A stretch of DNA of 64,000 bases from Marsupella aquatica (taxonomy: Eukaryota > Marchantiophyta), in NCBI GenBank assembly GCA_973895155.1, contig OZ316891.1:4960001-5024000 (forward strand). Direction: 5' to 3'. The position numbers and the translations under genes were made by a program. Below are positions 48,094 to 60,761 of this stretch, one piece after another. The number at the start of each line of letters is the position of its first letter. Position 1 is the first letter of the stretch. The notes beneath the pieces are model-generated. The model worked only from the letters and a program-made list of their open reading frames with translations. It did no database searches and was not told the DNA's origin.

Positions 48094-50687
48094 ATGGCTC
48101 CGCAGCAGCAGCTGCAGCTGCACTGGCAGCGACGGTGGCATCCAGTGGGGGTCCTCCACGCCGCCCTCCTCCTCCTCTGCCTAGCGCTTCTAATGCACGC
48201 TTCTGTCACGTCGGCTGATGCTCGGCCTCTTCCTTCCGGTAATGTGACTCACTGCTTCCTCTTCTCTTGTTGATGTGTTGAATTTGGCAGTTCCATTTCG
48301 GTTGTGGCTCTTTTTTACTGGATTGTACCTCTTCGGGACGGAGGATTCTGTAAGAAGAGGATGTTTGTGTCAGCACTAATGTGAACTCTATTTTCCCCTG
48401 GGGTTACTTAGAGGTGAAGTGCTCAAATTGAAGCAAGGGCATGGGAGCTCAATTGTACAGAAAGGGTACTGCCATAAAGGGCTGCACTTTTGAAACTGTT
48501 CATGCACTCGTGCGTTCATTTCTGTGTCAACTCACGGTCCTTTGTACAGACGGTTTAGGTTACTTGTGGTTTGACATTGCAGGCAGGAGCTTAACTTTTC
48601 TGAAGTATGAAATTTGAGAGGTGATTGGTGGCTCATCTGTTCCCGTCTCTTATGCAGAAAATACTACTGGATATAACTCGAGCCCAGCTGAACAACCCGA
48701 GGAAGGAACTCCTTCACAACAGGTAATGCATTATCCTTTTCTTACTTCCTTTATCCGACTTTTTCTCGCTGTCTCCCGTGGTACGCGGGGCCATTGACAT
48801 GTACAACATGTGCGATCTATGCGTTTTCTCTCTTTCTCCTGAAAATTGGAGACGACTGAGATTTCTATTGACAGTCCTGGGATGGGTGGTATTGGAGCCG
48901 GGAAGGGGGGTGGGGGAAGCCGGAAGAACTTCCAGGGTCCTTTGGACTCCTAGTGCCCACAGAATATCTGTTGGGTAACCAACGCTGTCGCCATGTTGCA
49001 ATTCTTTTCCGAAGGAGGCATTCTAAATTACTTTGATAGTCATCCTCGGACATGGAACTGATAGGACAGCTCCCAAAATGACAAAATAAATATTAAGACT
49101 GTAACCTGAGTGAAACATGACCATAACTTTTATCTATTGTGTTTCGAAACACACGGCCACTCAGCTATGGCTCTCAGAGAGTGCATTTCTCCCAAGGTTA
49201 TCAGTCAGAGTCAGCAATGGGAGACCATTAGTGTGTCCCGTAGTAATCATATTGAAGGGCTGTATCGGGGGACAGGTGCAACCTTTCGCCTTCTGTCTCC
49301 CATGTCTGTTTTGTAAATTGTGTGTTTTTTGCTGGTTCATTTTGTAAAGGTCTTTTGTGGTTTTCTGGCTCTACTCCAATTGAGTGCTATTACTCTGCTA
49401 TGACTAGTAGGAAGAGCGCTCCTTCCGCTCGTCAGGAGGCGATGCAGGTGCCTTCGGGAGTTTTAGGCTTAGGAAGCTCCCAAATGTGTACACAATGTTC
49501 TCCGATTTGAGGTCTGAGATTAAGGGTTTGCATCTTGTATGAGTCTCAGGGCATATCCAGCCGTGTTTAATAGATCTTTTACTCCCCGGAAGAAAGAGGG
49601 TTACCTGCTGTGGAAGCCTGCTCTTTTCAGCTTCCTTAGTTGTTCACCCTTGGTCGCCCTTCCCAGATTCGCTGTACTGGTTCGCGGTTGATGCATTGCA
49701 TTCTATCTTTCGAGTGATCAGATTTATAATAGGGAACTTGCCCGTGTTTGTTAGAGTTACAACACTTCGCAGCGGATGACTTATTTCACCTTATTTGCAC
49801 CAAACTTTGCTTCAACCTTACAGAAGTAATCTGTAAGACTTTGCTTTTTTATCTCACTGTAGAAAGAATTTGCACTGATGCAAGAGTTCCCTGAAAGTCG
49901 TGAAATGTTTACGGTAAACGGGGAGAAGGTATTACTGCTAATTTGAGAAGACGAACCCAAACTGACTGTGATGATGTTTTACGCCTTTTTCCGGTTCCTT
50001 GGAGCAGAAATGCTGTCAGATTTCAGACTCCTTTGATGGATCATTCCCATTGGTACTATTCCTTGTCATCTAGCAACTTGGATGGGGTATCTTGACATGT
50101 CTGAGGACCTCTCTTGGTCTCAGGCGAATTCACCATTACGATAGTCTGCTAATGGGGTGTTAGGCAAGCATCTTTTAGTCATGGCAGTCTTATTTGTTCC
50201 TCCTCCTGCCTTTGGATGGTCGGGAGGAAAGGCATCGACAAGTCTGTTTAATTAATTGCCCTTCGATCCAGAGAAGTTTGACAATTTACCCGGGAATGGT
50301 GTGCATCTCTTATGTTTGCTTTATATTTGTCCATGACAGCTTATCGATTCTTCGTTTTGACCGTGTGAGTCCCGTCATTAAGATGAGACAGGCACTCCTT
50401 ACCCAGATTTTGACTTACGTGCCATAAGCTACATCCAGCGTAGTTCATGTGGTGCTGTCAAGTTATCTAGTTGTACTGAGATTGTTGGATATCTTATTTT
50501 GCAGATCGCTCCCTTTGAGATGACTGTACTGCCCAACAGTGACGCTGATGAAGACAATCTGAAGGATTGCACAGCCCTGCCCGATTCCTCAAGTGAACCG
50601 TGTGTGAGTGATGGCCGAATGCTAGCAGCAGACTACGGACCTCCTGGAGGAAACCAAAACTCTCATCCCGCTGCCCCCATTCCATAA
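48094..50687 (+). CDS. Small secreted protein, candidate PSY-like sulfated peptide precursor
   Basis: Four exons, 48094-48238, 48658-48722, 49863-49928 and 50505-50687, join in phase at GT-AG introns into 152 residues (164 from ATG 48058). The N-terminus is a basic start followed by a Leu/Ala-rich core ('HAALLLLCLALLMHASVTSA'), a typical secretion signal. The middle is acidic, Ser/Pro-rich and low in Cys. The protein ends in GRMLAA followed by DYGPPGGNQNSHPAAPIP and a stop. The last 18 residues equal the length of mature PSY1 and share its Asp-Tyr-Gly start (the Tyr that is sulfated), Pro5, Asn8, Pro13 and Pro16; the His is shifted by one. PSY peptides are secreted, sulfated, processed from precursors and promote growth through LRR receptor kinases. 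Signal and exon structure are seen; PSY membership is inferred from the tail. Confidence 0.6.
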
Positions 50688-51867
50688 GTCATGTAGAATA
50701 CTCCAGTGGCGGATCCATACATGGGTAATTAACTTTATGGGGTCTTACGGACTGCCGGACAATGGTTTCTTGCCCACCGCCATCTTTTTTCAGATGTGCT
50801 TAAGATATTCTAATTTTCGAAAATTCAAATAGCGCAGCCTGACCTGGCGGTGAGTTCTCTAGTGCGTTACCATTTCTCCAATCCATATTTGGTTATTCGT
50901 GTTCGTTTTCTTTGCACCTTAGTATGTGAATAGTAGATTACGAGGGACCCCCGGGGGTCGAGCATTGGTGGTTTGTATCTTTAAAGCAATAAATTTGAGA
51001 AAGAAAAGGACCGTCTTGTACCATTGCATATAGAGCTATAAAGGAGAGATACCCTGCGATTGCCAGTGGGATGCAAGCCTTGCCAGCGATATGCCTCACA
51101 ATGGATCCCCTCTTGATCGGAAGTTTCCTTGCTGGAGAAGCTCCCTTCCCTTATTGTACAATCAATTTATTTACATGATTGTGAGTCGTTACGAAACTCC
51201 CCATCCGTTTGCCCCAAATGTCTTTGCGAAGTGTGAATCTTTTCGACCTTCTGGTACAGTTGACCCTTTGTAATCGTAAATCCGGATCTCCCCATTTGGC
51301 TATAGGGGCTAATGATGCAATTTTTTGTAGTAGACCTTAAGAATCATATCCGGGTGCGCGGGCAGCCTTTGGTGATTTGTGGTTGTCTTTCACGGTTTTT
51401 ATAGTTTCGGTTTTCGATTTGTTGTCCTCTGCGGCATCTCAATTTGGAGATCGCCACGCTGTTAATGTGAAACTTACTCTGATAAGCTAATATGTCATGT
51501 ATTATACTGGAGGCTAATCACAATGAGGCTAATTTACCCTGCTCTTCAGTTTGCCGCTCAGGGGGTTTTAGTTCGTTTGTTCTTGTTGGGATTCTCGGGC
51601 GTTTTGGCCTTCACTGGTTTCTCCATTGTTGTTTCCTCCTTATTGGGCCTCCTGCCCTGTCTTCACCAAAATACGAACTTGCATAAACAGCCCACAACAG
51701 GCAAAATCCCAGTGCACAGAGGAGAAACAACCCAAAAAACAACTGCTCTCTGTTTGACAGTATCGAAGTTTCGAGAGAAAATTGTATGAGTGCCCCAGAT
51801 TTGAATGTGTCACAGTCTCCTCAGTGGCAACTTACGCATACAGACTAATGGATCCAACCCTCTACAG
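50688..51867. other. Intergenic DNA upstream of the receptor-kinase remnants
   Basis: An open frame at 51523-51789 with a hydrophobic N-terminal half could be a leftover signal-peptide exon of the LRR receptor locus, but no splice connection could be established. Otherwise nothing is recognised. Confidence 0.4.
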
Positions 51868-52640
51868 ATTTTCGATTTGACCTTAGTCACAATAATCTGA
51901 GTGCACCCATTTCATCCAATATCTTCAGCAATTCTGCGACATCGATACGTCGTCCGTGGCTTCAAAACAACAAATTCTCTGGGGACATTCTTGATGTTAT
52001 TTATACCCTTGGTTTAAAGGACGCACTTGAGATGCGATTGGACAACAATCTCTTCACCGGAGACCTCTCAAGGATGGCAAATACCAGTTTACATCATTAA
52101 TTCGGCCTAGTAGCTACTAATGGACCTTAGCAACAACGATCTTAAATGGAGTAAATCAGAAGCGATTCCTGACCCGGTAAGTTCTACCCTGGAGCCACTA
52201 ATTTCTAGTCCGCCTTGCGGTAGGCTACAAGAGTTTCGAGCTGGAGGGAACAATTTCTCAGAAACACCTCTCCCTACTGCATGCTTTGTCAACTAGACTT
52301 ATTCCTCGACCCTCTCTGTTCTGGACCTAGTAATAGTCACCTAATGGGAGAGATATTGGGCGCAGCGTTCAATAGCGCCTGTCAACCACCTTGTCTATCA
52401 CGCCTCCAGTTACTAAACCTTTCCAACAATGTTGCAATTGGGTGATTCCCGCAAAGTGTCCTATCACCACGTCCATTCTCGGGTCAACAGTTTGTTATCG
52501 ATGTATCCAACAATAATTAGTCTGGACCTCTTCCGTTGATACTTCCTAGCAGTAACATGTACAATCCCGTACTCTATTTGCAGGGGATCCCTTGCCTCCA
52601 TGTGGCCAGTCCAGGCAAGAGACTGGTGTGCCATGATTTT
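51868..52640 (+). pseudogene. LRR receptor kinase fragment, decayed tandem copy
   Basis: It is collinear with about 53253-53990 of the next copy: 'LSHNNLS', 'NIFSN', 'WLQNNK.SGDILDVI', 'MRLDNNLFTGDLSRMANTS', 'EAIPDP', 'QEFRAGGNNFS' and 'LPTACFVN' are all readable. It starts in mid-LRR right after an AG and ends just before the membrane segment, so it lacks both the N-terminus and the kinase. Several stops and frame changes break it, and a ~19-bp gap removes the 'ENDGLCG' coding stretch near 52580. Confidence 0.88.
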
Positions 52641-52685
52641 GAGCACCAGAACCCATAGGTCCCAGTTTGTCGCCAGTCTTCCTAA

Positions 52686-55215
52686 ATGGAAAAACTTGAG
52701 CTGAGGTCGTGGATCAAGTCAACGGGAGATAATGCATACACTAAGGCAGACGCACGAGGATATCTCGACAATATAGCATCCAATATCTCTGCATGCCGAA
52801 ACCTGCGCTTCGTCGCCCTCGAGCAAACCACTATATCAAGAGTTCCCTCTGGTATGCGCGATTTAGTCAACTTGCAATTTCTCAATCTTGCTGGTAACCA
52901 ATTAGGTGGGCTGTTCCCCACACAAAAGCTGGGAGAATTAAGGTCTCTTGTCAGTTTAGATATTTCTGGTAATTCCTTTGAAGGTCGCATCCCTGCTCTT
53001 CCAAATCTAACCAATCTTGCTGAGTTGAAGCTTGACAACAACAGCTTTACAGGGTTCGAACAGCCGTGGTTACTCGGTACAAAGAGTCTGCAGCACTTCT
53101 CTGTCTCCAACAATTCACTCGAGGGCAACATTCCATCAAGCGTAACAAATTTTCGATATCTGCTGGTCCTCGACATGTCTCACAACAATTTGTCGGGCAA
53201 TATACCCTCTGGATTTTCGGCAGTGCTGGGTAATGGACCCAACACTATACGGATGTTCGATCTTGACCTTAGTCACAATAATCTGAGTGGACCCATTCCG
53301 TCCAATATCTTCAGCAATATTAATACAAGCATAGGGCGTCTGTGGCTTCAAAACAACAAACTCTCTGGGGACATTCTTGATGTAATTCATGCTCCTGGTT
53401 TGCAGCGCACTTACGAGATGCGACTGGACAACAATCTCTTCACCGGAGACCTCTCAAGGATGGCAAATACCAGTGTTCCAATAGACTTCCGAATAATGGA
53501 CCTTAGCAACAACCATCTTCAATGGAGTATATCAGAAGCGATTCCTGACCCTGTAAAGGCTACGCTAGAGGCGTTCAGCTCTGAAGGTCCCCTACAAGAG
53601 TTTCGAGCTGGAGGGAACAATTTCTCAGGAACACCTCTCCCTACTGCATGCTTTGTCAATAAGAGCTCGATCGGATTCCTCTCTGTTCTCGTAATAGTCA
53701 CTTAACGGGGGAGATAGTAGGTGCAGCGTTTAGTAACACCTGTCTACCAGGTATCCAGTTACTAAACCTTTCTAACAATGATGCAATCGGGCCATTCCCG
53801 GAAAGTATCCAATCACCACGTTCTGGTCAACAGTTTGTTGTCGATGTATCCAACAATAATCTGTCTGGACCTCTTCCATTGATACCTCCTAGTAGTAACC
53901 TGTACAATCCCAAGTACTTTGCAGAAAACGATGGACTTTGTGGTGATCCCTTACCTCCATGTCTCCAGTCCAGGCAAGGGACTGGTGTGCAATGGTGGGT
54001 GTTTTTGGTCATAATTGGTGGATCTGTGACAATAGCTATGGGAAGCTGTTTGGCTGCATTTTGGCGATGGAGAGTGTACCAGAAACAACATGAGCAAGAT
54101 GCTGATCTGATCAGGACATTACTGGAGAGGGATTCTGCAGCGTCGCTTCGAGAGCTCAAGAAAGCCACAGATAACTTTGCGGCCAGTGCACAAATTGGAG
54201 AGGGAGGCTTTGGGACTGTTTACACGGGCAAGCTCAATGACGGGACTATTGTTGCCATTAAGAGAAGCAAGCGGGAGGGAACTGCAAAGGATAAGGAGCA
54301 GTTTCTTAATGAGGTCAGGATCTTGTCGCACGTGAACCATCGTCACCTTGTAAAGCTTCTTGGTTGTTGTATGGAGAACAAGATTGCTGTGCTTGTCTTC
54401 GAGTTTGTTTCAAATGGCACACTTCAAGAGCATCTTCAAGGCAAAATTGCGGCAAGTTATCTGAGCTGGAAACAACGACTTGATATTGCTGTTCAGACAG
54501 CGGATGCTCTCAATTACCTTCATTCGGCAGCGACATTTCCTATTTTCCACAGGGATGTGAAGTCGGCCAACATTTTGTTGAATGAGGATCTTGATGCTAA
54601 GGTGGCAGATTTTGGTATCTCAAAGTTGGCTCCCCTTCGTGCCACCCATGTGTCGACAGTTGCAGTCCAAGGTACCATTGGCTACATCGATCCCGAGTAC
54701 TACACATCGTTTCAGCTAACTTATAAAAGTGATGTGTACAGCTTTGGCGTGGTTCTTCTAGAGCTCATATCAGCCAAGCCTGCGCTTGACTTTCACAGAG
54801 TGGAGATGAAACGAGTCTGGTGAATTTGGCTCGTCCCTACCTTCTTAAAGGAGATTTGGAGGAATTCATCGATCCCCTTCTGACGGAGAACTATGAAGAC
54901 CCAACTGCCGGTGTGAGTGAGTCGATCTTGAATGTTGGAAGATTGGCCATGAAATGTTTGGACATGCAATCAAGACGGAGACCAAGAATGAATGAGGTGC
55001 TAAATGAGCTTCAAAACCTTGGGCTGATGTTACGTGGCACACCAAAGAACTTGGAGTCTATCGATGAGGATGAGAATGAAGATTTACTGTGTGACAACAT
55101 TATCCTCCTTTCCAAATCGTTCTCTGGGAATAGCTGTACTTTTACCACAGAAAGTGATGGTGGCGGCATTGAGAGGTCACACTTTCCTCCCCTTTCTGAA
55201 AGATCCATAGGGTAG
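52686..55215 (+). pseudogene. LRR receptor-like kinase with two frame breaks
   Basis: Three overlapping frames together make a receptor kinase. 52686-53705 encodes about nine leucine-rich repeats ('LQFLNLAGNQLGG', 'LVSLDISGNSFEG', 'LLVLDMSHNNLSG'). The frame then changes near 53690 and runs to 54823 through the last LRR, a membrane helix ('WWVFLVIIGGSVTIAMGSCL') and most of a kinase domain with 'GEGGFGTVYTG', 'VAIKRSK', 'FHRDVKSANILL', 'DFGISKL' and 'GTIGYIDPEYY'. A second change near 54803, best explained by one lost G, moves to 54820-55215, which completes the kinase ('LVNLARPYLLKGDLEEFIDP', 'RRRPRMNEVLNEL'). All catalytic residues are present. No signal peptide precedes the LRRs; a stop sits directly before ATG 52686. 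It is either a young pseudogene or carries assembly indels. Confidence 0.85.
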
Positions 55216-57525
55216 TGAGTATGACTAAATTCTCGTTGTTGTGCCAGAGTATGCGTTGTGATCACATTCAGTAATGAGTTGATTGTGTCAGTTTTTCCGA
55301 TCAACTGCATGAGTATGGCAAAAACGAGCTGCGAGCAACCTTTGACCCGAATGTTCATTTGCTATCGACAGCGTTGTGAATGCTTGAAATTCTCCTGTGT
55401 TGTGTTGTTTCCGTGCTTTACGAATGTAGGAATGTTCTGGGCAGAGGCATTGTGGGCATAGCTCCCAGGAAAATGAGGGCTTTAGCTCAAGTTTTTAGGG
55501 GCTTCTGTTGCCCACAATGCAGTTGTAAACAGGACTTTCATACACTGAAAAGGCCTACTGTAGAACAATTTTTACTTAGTTCCCAATTCACGGATAAATT
55601 TAATAATTCACTCACTAACTACGAACTATGCTTTCTTTGAAGAAATTTTCTGAACACTGAATTATTACTTGTAAGAGAGGAGTAATATACACATTGAGCG
55701 CCCCCTCAGATGTCAGACAGGTATGACAGGCGCAAGTAGAGGGGAAGCGCTGGGTAGTATTGTCCTATGTGAATAAATGGACAACCGTTAGTCGGTAGTC
55801 GAGCTACTTAACCTAAATGCCTAGCTGCTAAGCTTAATTAATTACATGGAGCGACAGCAAACAGGTGGGGTGGTAGTTAGCGTGATGAATGGGAGAACCC
55901 GAGGACTAAATACATATGTATGTAGTCCTGAACTTTCAACATTCTTAATCTCCAGAACAGCACAGAAATTACAACAGAAATTACAAAGTGAATCACGAAA
56001 GGCACTAAGTATAGAATATGGCAAAAAGTTATGGACTATGAATTTCATAGTGTGGCATACCATTACCATTAGTCACTATAGAGGCTAGTGACAAAAAGAA
56101 AAACACTTTTCCAGAACCTTGTGAAAAATTTATGACCATTCCTTTACTGCCAAATGCCCAGACCCCATGCCCATCTGTCACTACTCACAATTTATCATTT
56201 TCTGTCACCAGAGAAATGATGGGCCATGACTTCACTCTACTGAGTACCTCATGAACGGTAGACTTTGCTCTTGAAGTAAAGTATAGATGCATAACTCTAG
56301 GATTCTTTTTATTGTATGGTTGATAAAGGAAGACACTCTGGGTGACCAGGATATCCTTAAAAGCTGGTGTAATAGGGCACCTATTCTGTGCTCAATGTGT
56401 CACTCTCCCCTAGTTCACACACTCCTTGAAACCATTATTCCCACCACTACAACCCACCCATCACTTTCCATTTGCAAATTTTGGTGGGGCACTCTAGAAT
56501 CCTAGGTTCCAACTCTATACTACTCACCGCCATTAGTCTTATGTCACAGATAGTGCTTCACTCAATAGTGTTAGTAAGTCTAAATCACGGGAAGAAGTAT
56601 TTTGACAAGAAAATAACAGTAATTGTGGATCATTTGTAACCTTAAATAGTATTTGTGGTTTATAGATTTATGAATTTATTTTGCCCATTCAAGAACAGTG
56701 ATTTATTGATTTGCTCTGTTCACTTGTATGATGAACAGAAATCTTGATTGACTCCTCCATTTTGCAATGGGGATTCATAATATTTTGTTTTTCCATAACC
56801 CCTAAAATGTAATTTCCTATCACAAGTGATGCTTTTGTATGCATCCCAACTCTAGCTTACTCTAGCTTTTGTTTGCGATTTAGTGGTAAGATTGTGCACC
56901 CATTGGAAAATGAGCTAGTGGCAGAGTAAAACCAAGGGGGGATTTCATTCGGCTAAAATGGGGGTTTAAACACGAAATGCACAATTGTTTGGACGGAAAT
57001 CTGTACGCTCGTTATTTGGCGGGGGAGTGGTCAATGGAGAGAATCAATTCGTCGCCTGCTGTTATTGATGATCTTGGCTTCGCTGAAATGGCCATAATCG
57101 AATTCGTGCAGTCGAAGAATCGGTATTGAGCTTCGACACTCTTAGAGCGAGAGATGAGCGCGAATCAGTCAGTGTAGGGTTTAGTGTGGGAGAAATGAAT
57201 GCGGAGACGAAGAATGGATTCCGATTATGTGCGCAGCAAAATGAGCTCTGGAGCTCCTGAACCAGGAGAGTCGACGAGAGCATGGGCCTCGATTTTGGAG
57301 AAAATCACAACATTGTAGCGGAGCGTTTGTGGAATTAGCGGCCAGCTATGCGCGAAGAGGCGGAGGTCCTGCAAGCTCAGGATTGGAGCCTTAGAAATCG
57401 ATCGGCTTGAAGTGACAAGAAAGGTCTGTGAGTATCAGTCCTTTAGCAACTGGTTGAGGACAAGGTGGCTTGTTTGCTGCGTGGCTCGGCTTAGTTCTTT
57501 TGCTGTGGAAGGCCGGCTCAGCGCC
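55216..57525. other. Intergenic DNA, no gene seen; telo-box near right end
   Basis: No coding region is recognised. TAGGGTTT (a telo-box on the minus strand) lies at 57175-57182, about 350 bp upstream of the next gene, whose leader probably begins after it. Confidence 0.5.
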
Positions 57526-59304
57526 ATGTCGCTTGTGGATGCGAGCTACGGCTCGGACGACGACGACGACGTAGTGGAAGCCCAGGAAGAGGAGGATGAG
57601 GAGGAGAAGAAGAATGGTATGGAGCTTCCAGCCTCGACCATGCCTACTCCTGTTCGGAGCGAGGATTCTCTAGACGCCAGGGCCATTGCACCGGCTGTTG
57701 TTTCCCCCTTCGCATCCTCCATGATGTGAGTAACCCTAACATGTAGGTCCTCGTGAGGGATGTTGTCAAATTCGTTTTGGCAAGCGGAGTGAGTTTTTCG
57801 TTCAAAACGAATGCAAAGAGTGAAAGAAGAATTGTGAAGGTATCCGGACCTCTAACAGGCGCTATGGCAGAAAGTCCATCCATGAAAGAGAGCTTGACAA
57901 AAGTAAGAAAGATTTATGTGGGGCAAAAATTCAGCCCCTCTGCAGATTTGCCTTTGGACTATCAATTTGAAACTTGTGCGCTGGCTGGTCCTGGTGGGCA
58001 AGGAATCTCTGCACACAAAATAGCTACCCTAGAAAAGAGGAATTGAGGCTCTTGACCTAGCTTTTGCCGAATTCTACTGGAATTATTATGAGGATCCAAC
58101 CTAAGTTCGCTTTATTCATCGTATTCTAGTCTTAAGTTCAGTGTCATGCTCTGTCTCGCAAGGGGTTTTCCCCGAGAAACTTTTTGAAGACACTTTTGTG
58201 ATAATTTGTTGTTGTAATTGAACTTCTGGGGTGGCTATGAATTTTTTGGAGTCTCCTTGACAATTTGTGGAAATTGCCCGTTGGATTGTATTTATCTAGC
58301 CACGAATACATAATCATGCCGAACGAACGAATGAATGAACTTATGAATGAATTTGTGAAGACCAAGGCTCTTGTCGCAGCACCTGAGAGGTTTTTACCGA
58401 CGAGCCGCGAGTAAGAATGATTAAAGAATGGAGACAGTGTGGGACAGACTTGGGCACTAGGTAACTACACTAGGTAACTAAGTGCTGTGGTGACATCGGG
58501 AGGTAAACGAGTAGGAATAGGTTTGAAATTGGACTCACGGTGCTTGTATTTGCAGTGAAAGGCATTCAGCTCGAGTGGTCCTTCCTCCGAGCGTGAGGTT
58601 GCCCACGGATTCAGCAACTCGAATGATTTTACCAGATGTGTCTGAGCTTCTTGGACCCAGCGCTTCGGACCCCAAAACAACATCGGAGACATCGAAGAAA
58701 CGGCCTGCAGCAAATGGTTCAGTGAATTCATTGCCTCGCTCCAAACTCCCCCGTGGAAATCTCCTGCCAGCCAGAATTGCCCCGGATACAGCGGGAGGGC
58801 TGCTCACTCCTCCTCAACTAAGAGGAAGGTCTGTCTTCGCGGAATTGCTCTACTCTTGCTCTGCTTAGAGATGGCTGCTTTAGGATTCTCTCAGGTCCTG
58901 CCCCGAGCCATGAAAAGGTCACTTAAGTGCAATTGAGGTCAAGTGGGGTGTGTTCCTTTTTGGCTTTCTCGGTAGATCTTGTGTAGGATGGAAAGTAACA
59001 AGTGTGGTTACAGGATCCTGAACGAGCAGATTTCTTGTCGTCCGATATGTCAATAAGCATTTTCATCATAGTCTGATTAAGGTCATCTAGCTTTTTCGGA
59101 GAATTCAGACTGAGTACATCTCCTTTCATTGGTGTCGTCAATCAGTATGTTTAGGATTATGAGTGGCAGCTTTCCTTTTTCACTTGAGTTTTCAAACAGC
59201 GTTTTGTGTTTTGTATCTGATAAGGTTCTCTTGTGAGAATTTGCAGAAGCAATGTGGCTACGGAGGATCTCGACAAAATCTTCAGTCGTAAGCAAACAAG
59301 ATGA
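57526..59304 (+). CDS. Conserved plant protein of unknown function (At1g75860-like)
   Basis: Three exons, 57526-57725, 58556-58828 and 59247-59304, join in phase into 176 residues. The N-terminus is very acidic ('YGSDDDDDVVEAQEEEDEEE'). The middle has 'LPDVSELLG'-like 'ILPDVSELLGPS', then a basic 'TSKKRPAANGSV' and 'PRSKLPRGNLLPARIAPDT'. The end, 'GGLLTPPQLRGR' plus 'SNVATEDLDKIF', is the strongest signature and is split by the last intron, which confirms the gene model. I recall the same C-terminal block in a small nuclear-looking plant family including Arabidopsis At1g75860, for which no function is established. The low-complexity acidic and basic stretches suggest an unstructured nuclear protein; that is inference. 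Confidence 0.75.
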
Positions 59305-60761
59305 CCAAAGAATGACCAAACAAGCTTGTCTTTGTGACGATTGTCGAAATATCCCTGAGCAGTCATACATGTCCAGATGAAGGAGCAAGGTCTATCATTT
59401 CTGATGATCCATTTCGCCCTTCCAGAGCACCTTGGAGGTCACGCCCGCATCGGACTGAATTTTCCCACAAATGGTTCGTTCTTTCTCGATCCTTTTTCCT
59501 CGACAAAAGGGCGACGATCCTCAAATGCCCTTCATTCAAAGCACTTCGGTGTGTGGTTGGCGGGAAGTCATTCGTACTTGTTCTGTCGTTGGAGTTTCCG
59601 ACGAAGCTGAGAGTTGCCGATTAGACTAGCCTATCTCTTGCGACTGTTTGCTGATAGGAGTCTTAATGAAAGGTCTAGATTTTGCGTACGGGTTTTCCTG
59701 TTAGTAATGGTCCGGAAGGATGAGCACGGCTGTCACGTCTTCAATCCACAATGCCGGGCTTTGTAAAAAGGAACAAATTCACCATTCAATCCACAATACA
59801 GAGCTTTGCAAGGAAGACCAAGTTCGTAATTCATTCAAGTCACTATGAACGGCTTTGTGAACACTTTTCGTGTAATTGTGAATTAGTACTGCAAGGTGTG
59901 TTACACTCATGGACATGCCTTGTAGGGCGCAGGTGTTCTGGCCAGAGCTTCCTGGCATTTGTAGATGATGGTACGGGTGATCCAAAATGGAAAGTTAAAA
60001 CATGACTGTAATAGAATATACAGATGCGTCAATCAGTCTGTGATGAAGCACTGCTTGATGCGCAACAGTGTGTGATGCATGAAGATGACACTGCGTCTGT
60101 ACATAGTGTGCTACAAATCTATTCGCGCAAAGAGTCCTCTAACTAAGAGACTGCCCTGTTTCTTCTGTGCGCTGAGCGAAGCTAAGAGTCATAAGACCAA
60201 CATTACTGGTTGACTTGCCCGAGTCTGACTTTGTGTACGTCTGGGATGAGAAACGTGAGGGAGTTCAAGCACGGAATTCTCTCCTCTCTAGAATTAAATG
60301 GGACACGAGTTTTGAAGACCTGTATAGAAGAAAGAAAGCTGCTGAGGAAGGGAAATGACTGTTTTAACTTAAGCTTAGAGCTATAATGAAACGAAGAATC
60401 TTGAGAACATTCATTGCTGTGATCCACGAATTTCGAGTCTGGGATGACTTTGTAGCTTTTCTGGCGTCCTTTACCTGCTGCTCTCTGCTATTTGTCTCTG
60501 ATGGACAGCACTGACATGAAACCGTCATCAATTCGCTCTCCTACATTTCAGGCAAGACGCAAAAACTCCAAGTCCGATCTAGAGAGCACTCGATCCGGCC
60601 CGGTTCGCTGACCACTTGGCAAATGGACTGCAATCTACACCTTCAGACAATAAGAATCTTGAGGCGGAACAGTAACAATCTAGGGACGATAGGAAACACA
60701 AAAGCTTGACAAGCAACCAGACTTGAGAAAGTTGATGTAGGACAAGCCTGGTACTAGGGAT
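59305..60761. other. Convergent intergenic region, no gene seen
   Basis: It lies between the 3' ends of two convergent genes. A weak repeat of ~50-60 bp ('CAATCCACAAT..GGCTTTGTAAA..' variants) is visible at about 59740-59870. No supported coding region is present. Confidence 0.45.
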
